This document shows, one piece after another, positions 7,015 through 13,580 of a stretch of 17,045 nt of DNA. Every line of letters begins with the position of its first letter. Position 1 is the stretch's first letter. The translations under genes and the position numbers were made by a program. Where the stretch lies: positions 22,604 to 39,648 of the forward strand of contig PMOV01000183.1 in the NCBI GenBank assembly GCA_003161195.1, read 5' to 3'. The DNA comes from Acidobacteriota bacterium. Lineage in GTDB: Bacteria > Acidobacteriota > Terriglobia > Acidiferrales > UBA7541. Below the pieces are notes generated by a model that saw nothing but the letters and a program-made list of their open reading frames with translations, did not search any database and was not told the DNA's origin.

Positions 7015-8360
7015 TGCGCTATCTCCCAAAGAGCCCCACGGAACGGCAGGAGATGCTGGAAAGCATTGGCGCGGCGTCCGCCGAAGAGCTTTTTTCCAGT
7101 ATTCCGGAGCGTTATCGGCTTACCGAGCCATTGAAACTTCCTGGTCCGCTTTCTGAAGCGGAGATTATTCAATATTTCAAGGAGCGGGCGGCGGAAAATT
7201 CGAGCGGGTATGCGAGCTTTCTGGGCGCCGGCGTTTACAACCACTTGCGCTCGGTAATCACGGATGTGGTGATTCAACGCGGAGAGTTTTTGACCTCGTA
7301 TACACCCTACCAAGCGGAGATTACCCAAGGCACGCTGCAGGCGATTTTCGAGTTTCAGACGCTTATGTGCCAGCTCACCGGCCAGGAAGTAGCGAACGCG
7401 TCGATGTACGACGGGTCAACGGCCACGACGGAGGCGGTGTTGATGGCCGAACGGCTGACGGGGCGGCGGCGCGTGCTGGTGGCGCGGTCGCTGCATCCGG
7501 AATATCGCGATGTGCTGCGGACGTACGGTCGGAACTGCGGGTCGCTGCTCGAAGAACTGCCGTACGCGAAGGACGGAACGCTGGACGTCGCGGCACTAAC
7601 CCGTTCGCTGCGTGGCGATGTGGCCGCGGTGGTGGTGCAGTCGCCTAACTTTTTTGGTGTGATCGAGGAGACCGCAGAATTGGCGCGGCTGGTAAAAAAT
7701 TCTGGTGCGCTGCTGGTGGTGGCGATTACCGAGGGCGTTTCGCTCGGGTTGGTGAAGCCGCCGGCCGAAGCGGACATCGTGGCGATGGAAGGGCAGAGTT
7801 TCGGGTTGGCCCCAAGTTATGGCGGCCCGTTTGTGGGCGTGATAGCCTCACGCGACAAGTTTGTGCGGCAGTTGCCCGGGCGGTTAGCCGGAGAGACCAC
7901 CGACACCGAAGGCCGGCGCGGGTTTGTGCTGACGCTGGCCACGCGGGAGCAGCACATTCGGCGCGAGAAGGCCACGTCAAACATTTGCACGAATCAGGCG
8001 TTGTGCGCGCTGGCTGCTACGGTTCATCTCACGCTGCTCGGCAAAGAGGGGCTGCGCGAGATGGCACAGCAGAATTTGTCCAAGGCGGCATTTGCGCTTG
8101 GCGAACTGGAAAAGATTCCGGCTGTGCGACGGGCGTTCGCCGGTCCGTTCTTCAATGAGTTTACGGTCGAGTTGCCCCGGTCGGTAAAGCTGGTGAATGC
8201 ACAATTGCTGGAAGAAAAGATTATCGGCCCGTTTGTGCTGGGGACGGCGTATCCGGAACTGACCAAGCACGCGCTAGTGTGTGTTACGGAAACAACTACG
8301 CGCGCGCAGATCGAGAAACTTGCCGTGGCGCTGCGGAGAATTCTGGAGCGGCCACTGTGA
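7014..8360 (+). CDS. gcvPA: Glycine dehydrogenase (decarboxylating) subunit 1
   Basis: N-terminal half of the PLP-dependent P protein in organisms where P is split in two. With GcvPB it decarboxylates glycine and loads the aminomethyl group on GcvH. 448 residues, normal for subunit 1. Recognised blocks include FLGAGVYNH, TSYTPYQAEITQGTLQAIFEFQT, NASMYDGSTATTEA and QSFGLAPSYGGPFVG, all typical of GcvPA. The PLP lysine belongs to the other subunit. The ATG overlaps the gcvH stop by one base, and AAGGAAG at 6997-7003 can serve as its ribosome site. The end overlaps the gcvPB start by four bases. Like the upstream genes, it prefers G-ending codons. Confidence 0.97.
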   Translation: MRYLPKSPTERQEMLESIGAASAEELFSSIPERYRLTEPLKLPGPLSEAEIIQYFKERAAENSSGYASFLGAGVYNHLRSVITDVVIQRGEFLTSYTPYQAEITQGTLQAIFEFQTLMCQLTGQEVANASMYDGSTATTEAVLMAERLTGRRRVLVARSLHPEYRDVLRTYGRNCGSLLEELPYAKDGTLDVAALTRSLRGDVAAVVVQSPNFFGVIEETAELARLVKNSGALLVVAITEGVSLGLVKPPAEADIVAMEGQSFGLAPSYGGPFVGVIASRDKFVRQLPGRLAGETTDTEGRRGFVLTLATREQHIRREKATSNICTNQALCALAATVHLTLLGKEGLREMAQQNLSKAAFALGELEKIPAVRRAFAGPFFNEFTVELPRSVKLVNAQLLEEKIIGPFVLGTAYPELTKHALVCVTETTTRAQIEKLAVALRRILERPL

Positions 8361-9910
8361 CGACCAAGATCAACAAAGCTACGCGGCATACCAGTCAGAA
8401 CGAAGGACTGATCTTTGAGAAGTCGTCGCCCGGCAAGCGCGCCTTTGAATTGCCGCCGCTGGACGTTCCGATAGTCGATGCCAATGCTCTATTGGGCGCA
8501 CATCATCGTCACGACGGCGTGGAACATTTCCCGGAAGTCAGCGAGATCGAAGTGCTACGGCATTTTACCCGGCTATCCACCTGGAATTACGCGATCGACC
8601 TGGGAATGTATCCACTGGGTTCCTGCACCATGAAATACAATCCGCGGGTGAACGAGTTCGTGGCGCGGCTCGAAGGACTGGCCACCGAACATCCCTATCA
8701 GCCGCAAGAGTTGTCGCAAGGATGCCTGAAGGTCTTGCGCCTGCTCGAACGCTGCCTGCTGGAAATAACCGGCATGGACGCCATCACCCTGCAGCCGGCC
8801 GCCGGAGCGCAAGGCGAATTGACGGGGCTGCTGCTAATCCGCGCGTATCTGGAAAAACAGGGGAACGCGCGGAAGAAAGTTTTGATCCCGGACTCCGCGC
8901 ACGGAACGAATCCAGCGACGGCCGTGATCGCGGGATACGAGGTCGAGAACATCAAGTCCGAGTCGCACGGGCAGATCGACGTGGACAAGCTGCGCGATCT
9001 GGTGACCGAAAACGTGGCGGCGCTGATGATTACGAATCCCTCCACTCTGGGCATTTTCGAGCAGCGGATCCCGGAGATTGCGGAGATTCTGCACGCCAAG
9101 GGTGCACTGCTCTACATGGATGGCGCGAACATGAACGCGCTTACAGGCATTACACGGCCGGGCGATTTTGGCGTCGACGTGATGCATTTAAACCTGCACA
9201 AGACATTTTCCACGCCCCATGGCGGCGGCGGTCCGGGAACCGGCCCCGTGGCGATGAAAAAATTTCTCGAACCATTCCGGCCGGTGCCCGTGCTGGTGGA
9301 AAAGGAAGGCGGGCGATTGGCGCTGGATAGCAACCGGGCAGATTCCATCGGACGCGTGAAGGCCTTCGTCGGCAATTTCGGCCTGCTCGTACGGGCGCTC
9401 GCCTACATTTTGGCCTATGGACCGGGCGTGCGCCAAGCCACCGAAGACGCGGTGATCAATGCGAACTACATCCGCAAAAATCTCGAAGGGGTATTCGATC
9501 TGCCGTACGAGCTTCCTTCGATGCACGAAGTGGTGTTTAGCGACGCCATCCAGAAAAAGAACGGCGTGAACACCATGGACATAGCCAAGCGACTGATTGA
9601 CTACGGCTTTCATCCGTACACGACCGCGTTCCCGCTGATCGTGCCCGGCGCGCTGATGATCGAGCCGACGGAGTCAGAGTCCAAGGAAGAATGCGACCTG
9701 TTCATCGAGGCCATGCGGGCCATCGCGCAGGAAGCCGCGGAGAATCCCGCACTGGTCAAGAGCGCTCCTCACACCACGCGCGTGCGACGACTTGACGAGG
9801 TGGGCGCGGCGCGCAAACCCATCTTGCGTTGGAAGCCAACGGACAAACCCGAAGGTAGACTGCACCACGCGCACAAGACGCCGCATCCCGAACCGACACC
9901 TACGGTGTAG
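8357..9910 (+). CDS. gcvPB: Glycine dehydrogenase (decarboxylating) subunit 2
   Basis: C-terminal, PLP-binding half of the glycine decarboxylase. 517 residues; subunit 2 is usually about 480-520. MYPLGSCTMKYNP, LQPAAGAQGELTGLL, DSAHGTNPATA and YMDGANMNA are family blocks. The Schiff-base lysine is K282 in LNLHKTFSTPHGGGGPG. The C-terminus carries a His/Pro-rich tail (HHAHKTPHPEPTPTV). I place the start at GTG 8357, inside the gcvPA stop (GTGA, 4-base overlap), with GGAG at 8345-8348 eight bases upstream. A reading from ATG 8279 would overlap gcvPA by about 80 bases and adds residues unlike the family. G and C are about equal here, with C-ending codons more frequent than in gcvPA next door. 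Confidence 0.97.
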   Translation: MTTKINKATRHTSQNEGLIFEKSSPGKRAFELPPLDVPIVDANALLGAHHRHDGVEHFPEVSEIEVLRHFTRLSTWNYAIDLGMYPLGSCTMKYNPRVNEFVARLEGLATEHPYQPQELSQGCLKVLRLLERCLLEITGMDAITLQPAAGAQGELTGLLLIRAYLEKQGNARKKVLIPDSAHGTNPATAVIAGYEVENIKSESHGQIDVDKLRDLVTENVAALMITNPSTLGIFEQRIPEIAEILHAKGALLYMDGANMNALTGITRPGDFGVDVMHLNLHKTFSTPHGGGGPGTGPVAMKKFLEPFRPVPVLVEKEGGRLALDSNRADSIGRVKAFVGNFGLLVRALAYILAYGPGVRQATEDAVINANYIRKNLEGVFDLPYELPSMHEVVFSDAIQKKNGVNTMDIAKRLIDYGFHPYTTAFPLIVPGALMIEPTESESKEECDLFIEAMRAIAQEAAENPALVKSAPHTTRVRRLDEVGAARKPILRWKPTDKPEGRLHHAHKTPHPEPTPTV

Positions 9911-9940
9911 CAAATCCCCCGAGTATCCTCAAGGCGCTAT

Positions 9941-9991
9941 GTATTTGCTCCATGAAAAAAAACTTCCCTGTTTTATCGGGACGCCTTTTTT
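9941..9991. terminator. Candidate bidirectional terminator between gcvPB and the Clp-like ATPase gene
   Basis: A short inverted repeat TCCC (9965-9968) / GGGA (9978-9981) is flanked by eight A (9955-9962) on one side and six T (9986-9991) on the other. Each strand therefore reads a stem followed by a T run. A wider AAGGCG (9941-9946) / CGCCTT (9982-9987) pair can extend the structure on the + strand. The stems are short, but the position between convergent genes is right. Confidence 0.45.
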
Positions 9992-10020
9992 CTCACTGGA
10001 GGAGCCTGAGTCGTGATTTC

Positions 10021-11184
10021 TTAACGTGCCATGCGGGGCGCGGGTTCCGGCCCAAAGCTGGTGGTTGGAGCTTCCACGGATTTGCCGCTGCGCGCTTGTG
10101 AACTCCGGGTGGTCAGAAGTGGTTCCACCTTGCGCAGAGGCACCGCGAGATTTTCGCCTTCGCGCACAAAGGTCAGACGATCCTGTTCGCAGTTCCAATC
10201 GATGCACACCAAGTCCCCGAGATGCACCTGCTCGGTGGCCAGCAAATTGGCCAACGGGTAGACGATGTGGCGCTCGATGGCGCGCTTGAGGTGGCGCGCG
10301 CCGTAACGCTGGTCGGTGCCTTCCTCAAGCAGAAAATCGCGGCCCTGGCCGGTTACGCGGAATAAAAACTGCCCCTTGGCGGTTTCGAGGACGCGCTGCT
10401 GCACGTGTCCGAGTTCGATTTCCAGCACCTGTTCGAGCTGCTCGCGACGCAGCGGATGGAACACCACCACCTTATCCAGACGGTTCATAAACTCAGGGGA
10501 AAACTTGCGGCGTGCCGCCTCCACAGCGGTGCGCTCAACTTTTTCATTCATCCCTGCGGCGGGCTTGTCTTTGGGTTGTATGAACCCCATGCCGCCCTGC
10601 ATCATTTCGCTGATTTCGCCGCTACCCAGATTGGAGGTTAAGAAGATGACCGTCTGCGAGAGGTCTACGCGGCGATTGTCGCCCAGCGTCAGCGTAGCTT
10701 TGTCCAGCATGCCCAGCAGCAACTGCCAGAGCGCGTCCGAGGCTTTCTCGATTTCGTCGAAGAGCAGGAAGCTCAGCTTCAGCTTGTCGGTGTGCGAAGC
10801 GGCCAACGACTCCTGGGTGATGAGCGGGTGCGTCTCGCGATGGCCGAGATAGCCTGGGGGCGAGCCGATCAACTTGGCGATTTCGTGGGAGTGCTGAAAC
10901 TCCGCGCAGTCTACCTTGATAATGGAGCGCGCATCGCCAAACAGAATTTCCGCCGCGGCTTCCACGATGCGCGTTTTGCCGGAACCGGTCGGCCCGAGAA
11001 ACAGGAGGTTCCCCACCGGGCGTCCGGGAGAGTTCAGCCCCGCGCAGAACACCTGATACATGTCCACCAGCGACTGTACGCCTTCCGCCTGCCCGACAAC
11101 CTTGGAACGGAGAACGGACTCAAAATCGCGGGTGTCTATGCTGCGAATCGTGGGATCCAATTGCTGTCGCACCGCGGATTTCAT
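10021..11184 (-). CDS. Stand-alone Clp D2-like AAA+ ATPase, copy A
   Basis: 387-residue AAA+ ATPase matching only the second ATPase module of ClpA/ClpB/ClpC. The Clp N-domain, D1 module and ClpB middle coiled coil are absent, and there is no ClpX zinc domain. Walker A GPTGSGKT is at 64-71, pore loop GYLG at 111-114, Walker B LLFDEIEK at 140-147, sensor-1 TSN at 183-185, arginine finger in FMNRLD (R235) and sensor-2 YGARHLKRAIER near 294-305. The MGF at 199-201 in GGMGFIQPKD sits where ClpA has IGL and ClpC has VGF, the ClpP-docking loop, so ClpP partnership is possible (inference). The tail after about 345 is low-complexity. The start ATG 11184 is supported by AAAGGA at 11193-11198; ATG 11274 has no such support. 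The gene is third in the minus-strand unit, 321 bases after copy B. Confidence 0.9.
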   Translation of the reverse strand: MKSAVRQQLDPTIRSIDTRDFESVLRSKVVGQAEGVQSLVDMYQVFCAGLNSPGRPVGNLLFLGPTGSGKTRIVEAAAEILFGDARSIIKVDCAEFQHSHEIAKLIGSPPGYLGHRETHPLITQESLAASHTDKLKLSFLLFDEIEKASDALWQLLLGMLDKATLTLGDNRRVDLSQTVIFLTSNLGSGEISEMMQGGMGFIQPKDKPAAGMNEKVERTAVEAARRKFSPEFMNRLDKVVVFHPLRREQLEQVLEIELGHVQQRVLETAKGQFLFRVTGQGRDFLLEEGTDQRYGARHLKRAIERHIVYPLANLLATEQVHLGDLVCIDWNCEQDRLTFVREGENLAVPLRKVEPLLTTRSSQARSGKSVEAPTTSFGPEPAPRMAR

Positions 11185-11192
11185 CGGGTGAA

Positions 11193-11198
11193 TCCTTT
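11193..11198 (-). promoter_or_regulatory. Ribosome binding site deciding the start of ATPase copy A
   Basis: AAAGGA on the minus strand, eight bases before ATG 11184. The in-frame ATG at 11274 has no comparable element and would add a 30-residue segment absent from copy B. Confidence 0.55.
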
Positions 11199-11365
11199 GC
11201 TCATCCGGGTCCTCCAGAAGAGCCGCGCGTCTCAAGCGCGCGCTAGCGATGAGAATGTGCATGGCAAGTGCCATTCCATAGAAAAACTACAATTCTCTTA
11301 ATGTTGCCTGCAATCAATGACTTACGGATGGCGATTTCTCCCATTTTGTCTCACGGGCTGAGACG

Positions 11366-11403
11366 CTGTTTCAATCGCGTCCAAAGTGAGAGCGCTGAAA
11401 CAG
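11366..11403. repeat. Perfect 8-bp inverted repeat (CTGTTTCA/TGAAACAG)
   Basis: The arms are at 11366-11373 and 11396-11403 with a 22-base spacer. It directly follows the GTCTCA/TGAGAC hairpin, so the two could form consecutive stems in RNA or a binding site in DNA. Confidence 0.5.
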
Positions 11404-11505
11404 TTTGTGTCATGGCGGAGACGACAAAAAGGGGCGCGGTTTTAAGCGCGCACTGGGGTCAAAGATTCGTTTTCTCTAGTAAAACCTGATGCTGCGTGGC
11501 GTCCC

Positions 11506-12726
11506 TCAGGAGTTGACGCGGTCCTGTTTCTTGCGCGCTTGCGGCGCCGCGGCTGGTGTTGCCGCCGGCAACGCGGCGCGGGATTTGCGCGGTTCCACTA
11601 CCACTTCCGCGGGAGCGTTGGTCGAGCGGCCGTCCTTGGCCTCCACTACCGCTGGCTCCGGCTGAGGCTCCGCCGTTAGCGTGCTGACCAGCGCGCCCTC
11701 GCCCTCGCGGACGAAAGTCAATCCGTTGTGCTGGCCGTCCCAATCGATGCGTACCAAATCGCCAAGCTGCACTTGTTCCGTGGCCAGCAGATTCGCCAGC
11801 GGGTAGACCACGTGGCGCTCGATGGCGCGTTTCAGGTGCCGGGCGCCGTAGCGCTGGTCGGTACCTTCCCGCAGCAGGAACTCCCGTCCGGGCTCCGTAA
11901 CGCGAAAAAGGAATTGGCCTTTGGCGGTTTCGAGCACGCGCTGTTGCACGTGGCCGAGTTCGATGGCCAATACTTCTTCGAGTTGTTGCCGTTGCAGCGG
12001 GTGAAACACCACCACTTTGTCCAGGCGGTTCATGAATTCGGGAGAGAATTTCCGCCGCGCCGCTTCCACGGCTGTGCGCTCGACCTTTTCATCCAGTAAG
12101 TCGGCCGGTTTGTCTTTGGGCTGAATAAAGCCCATGCCGCCCTGCATCAGTTCGCTGATTTCCCCGCCGCCAAGGTTGGAGGTCAAGAAGATCACCGTCT
12201 GCGACAGGTCTACTTTGCGATTGTCGCCGAGCGTCAGCGTGGCTTTGTCCAGCATACCGAGCAGCAATTGCCACAGGGCGTCGGAAGCTTTCTCAATTTC
12301 GTCGAAGAGCAGGAAGCTGAGTTTCAGCTTGTCCGTGTGCGAGGCAGACAACGCATCCTGCGTGATCAGCGGATGCGTTTCGCGGTGCCCGAGGTAGCCT
12401 GGGGGTGAGCCGATCAATTTCGCGATTTCGTGGGAGTGCTGAAATTCCGCGCAGTCCACCTTAATGATGGATTTTGCATCGCCAAACAGGATCTGCGCGG
12501 CGGCTTCCACCATGCGCGTCTTGCCCGATCCAGTTGGTCCGAGAAATAGCAAATTGCCCACGGGCCGCCCCGGCGAATTCAAGCCCGCGCAGAAAACCTG
12601 GTATAGGTCCACGAGCGCTTGCACGCCCTCGGCCTGTCCAACGATTTTCGCGCGCAGCGCGGACTGAAAGTCCACCGTCTGCGTGCTTCGTTTATTTGGA
12701 TCGAGAGGAAGAATGAATTCGCTCAT
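11506..12726 (-). CDS. Stand-alone Clp D2-like AAA+ ATPase, copy B
   Basis: 406-residue paralogue of the gene at 10021-11184. My hand alignment gives about 36 differences over a shared core of about 324 residues, nearly all conservative. All catalytic elements are kept: Walker A GPTGSGKT (63-70), pore loop GYLG (110-113), Walker B LLFDEIEK (139-146), TSN (182-184), arginine finger in FMNRLD, and sensor-2 YGAR. The ClpP-loop-like MGF is at 198-200. The N-terminal 18 residues and the C-terminal tail beyond about 343 differ completely from copy A. The tail is Ala/Pro/Glu-rich and ends in a basic RKKQDRVNS stretch, so it is probably disordered. A perfect AGGAGG at 12732-12737, five bases before ATG, predicts strong translation. 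It starts nine bases after the stop of the 158-residue gene and is surely in the same transcript. Confidence 0.92.
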   Translation of the reverse strand: MSEFILPLDPNKRSTQTVDFQSALRAKIVGQAEGVQALVDLYQVFCAGLNSPGRPVGNLLFLGPTGSGKTRMVEAAAQILFGDAKSIIKVDCAEFQHSHEIAKLIGSPPGYLGHRETHPLITQDALSASHTDKLKLSFLLFDEIEKASDALWQLLLGMLDKATLTLGDNRKVDLSQTVIFLTSNLGGGEISELMQGGMGFIQPKDKPADLLDEKVERTAVEAARRKFSPEFMNRLDKVVVFHPLQRQQLEEVLAIELGHVQQRVLETAKGQFLFRVTEPGREFLLREGTDQRYGARHLKRAIERHVVYPLANLLATEQVQLGDLVRIDWDGQHNGLTFVREGEGALVSTLTAEPQPEPAVVEAKDGRSTNAPAEVVVEPRKSRAALPAATPAAAPQARKKQDRVNS

Positions 12727-12731
12727 GACCG

Positions 12732-12737
12732 CCTCCT
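12732..12737 (-). promoter_or_regulatory. Strong ribosome binding site of ATPase copy B
   Basis: Perfect AGGAGG on the minus strand, five bases before ATG 12726. It overlaps the stop codon of the preceding 158-residue gene, so termination and re-initiation can be coupled. Confidence 0.65.
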
Positions 12738-13212
12738 AACGCCCCGCCAGCGCGCCCGCCGTAGCGTGCGACACAGGGTTGGACGCACTTCCGAAACGCC
12801 CGCGTCCGCGGTCAAATTGATCGAGCTTGACCTGGATGGTGGATTGCAGGAGCCGCAACTGCACAAGCAGTTCCTGCGCCACATGGGGTGTTTCGGAAAA
12901 TCTCAGGAGCGGCGGGAAGAGATCCGCCAGGTCCATATTGAGCGCTCGCAGGTTGGATACGAGGCCCTGGATCGCGGGGGCGTTGGGGTCCGCGAGCTCC
13001 AGTTGCGTACTGAGCTGACTGTTCAACTGTTCGCGCAGCGCTTTCCAATTCAGCTCCACGAAGGGATGCTTTTTGGCGACCTGCCGAACCACTTCATCGG
13101 TAATGCGGGCGCGCACGCCGAGCCGTGCCAGGTGGATCTGCCGCACTTTTCCGCCGCGGCGCACGCTGTGCACCAGAAAGAACGCTTTCCCTTTGCGGCG
13201 AACGAAAGCCAT
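12736..13212 (-). CDS. Protein of unknown function heading the Clp-like ATPase unit
   Basis: 158 residues, not recognised as a named family. The N-terminus (1-32) is basic and beta-hairpin-like, with FVRRKGKAFFLVHSVRRGGK followed by VRQIHLARLG. It resembles the short N-terminal segment of some IS-type transposases (a GGKVRQ..LARLG pattern), but no DDE catalytic domain follows. Residues about 55-135 look helical and leucine-rich (LNWKALREQLNSQLSTQLEL; LLVQLRLLQSTIQVKLDQF), possibly coiled coil. The C-terminus is Gly/Ala/Ser-rich. The nine-base gap to copy B implies co-translation and perhaps an adaptor or partner role (inference). GGGGTGA just upstream of ATG 13212 can act as a weak ribosome site. 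A predicted promoter with a dyad lies about 30-60 bases upstream. Confidence 0.78.
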   Translation of the reverse strand: MAFVRRKGKAFFLVHSVRRGGKVRQIHLARLGVRARITDEVVRQVAKKHPFVELNWKALREQLNSQLSTQLELADPNAPAIQGLVSNLRALNMDLADLFPPLLRFSETPHVAQELLVQLRLLQSTIQVKLDQFDRGRGRFGSASNPVSHATAGALAGR

Positions 13213-13239
13213 GGCTTCACCCCGAAACTGCCATTCTAC

Positions 13240-13266
13240 GTGTAGTGTACCCTGCTTCCACTACAC
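13240..13266. promoter_or_regulatory. Perfect 8-bp dyad, candidate operator of the Clp-like unit
   Basis: GTGTAGTG (13240-13247) and CACTACAC (13259-13266) are exact inverted copies separated by 11 bases. The dyad covers the predicted -10 box and fills the spacer up to the -35 box on the minus strand. This is where a repressor would act. It does not match the CIRCE or HAIR heat-shock operators. Confidence 0.45.
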
Positions 13267-13272
13267 ACACAA
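13244..13272 (-). promoter_or_regulatory. Predicted promoter of the 158-residue protein / Clp-like ATPase unit
   Basis: On the minus strand, TTGTGT (13272-13267) and TACACT (13249-13244) with a 17-base spacer, about 31 bases before ATG 13212. The match to sigma70 consensus is moderate (3/6 and 4/6). It overlaps the perfect dyad. Confidence 0.35.
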
Positions 13273-13580
13273 CAATGAAACACCGCTTTCCACGAAAGTG
13301 CGTCGAAACAGTTACGTGCTGAACGTTGTGACTCGAAGATACCGAATCCCACGCCAAATCTTTCATGCGAATTTTCGCTGCGTTCCATCGATTCCACTCA
13401 TTCTTCTTTTTCTGACGACGCTCCGTTTTGCGCCGCGCTTTATTTCTTCGCTTCTGCTGCCACTCTGTTAAACACGGCCGCCGGTAAATTTACTTGCCCC
13501 TCGTTGCGCGTCTCTCTACCATGCTTTACGTTGTCTGGCAGTTTTCGGACGAGAAACCCGCAAGGAGCGCGCAACATCCA

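Larger units (their letters stand above)
11185..11505. other. 321-base intergenic stretch between the two ATPase paralogues, with inverted repeats
   Basis: I see no gene here. It holds a perfect 6-bp stem GTCTCA (11348-11353) / TGAGAC (11359-11364) and a perfect 8-bp repeat CTGTTTCA (11366-11373) / TGAAACAG (11396-11403). An imperfect direct repeat of about 19 bases is also present (11346-11365 and 11405-11423). A GC-only CGCGCG (11224-11229) / CGCGCG (11237-11242) stem lies close upstream of copy A. It is more A+T-rich than its surroundings. It may be a control region, a processing site or an internal promoter for copy A, but no clear promoter can be named. Confidence 0.5.
13213..13580. other. 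368-base divergent intergenic region between the Clp-like unit and atl
   Basis: The left part holds the dyad and predicted promoter of the minus-strand unit. The rest (about 13300-13520) is pyrimidine-rich on the + strand, with runs such as TTCTTCTTTTTCTG, and carries no convincing gene. The reading frame of atl is open from 13494, so the right end could be a short N-terminal extension, but without a ribosome site. I could not identify a clear promoter for atl. Confidence 0.5.

Noticed and set aside
11185..11274. Longer ATPase copy A starting at ATG 11274
   Set aside because: The added 30 residues are absent from copy B and have no ribosome site, whereas AAAGGA stands eight bases before ATG 11184.
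12736..13212. Insertion-sequence remnant
   Set aside because: Only about 30 residues resemble a transposase N-terminus. There is no catalytic domain, no terminal inverted repeat and no target duplication, and the gene is tightly packed with its neighbour.
9911..13580. dif recombination site to support a replication terminus
   Set aside because: I scanned the non-coding gaps by eye and found no 28-base site with XerC/XerD-like arms. A site inside a gene or outside the window cannot be excluded.
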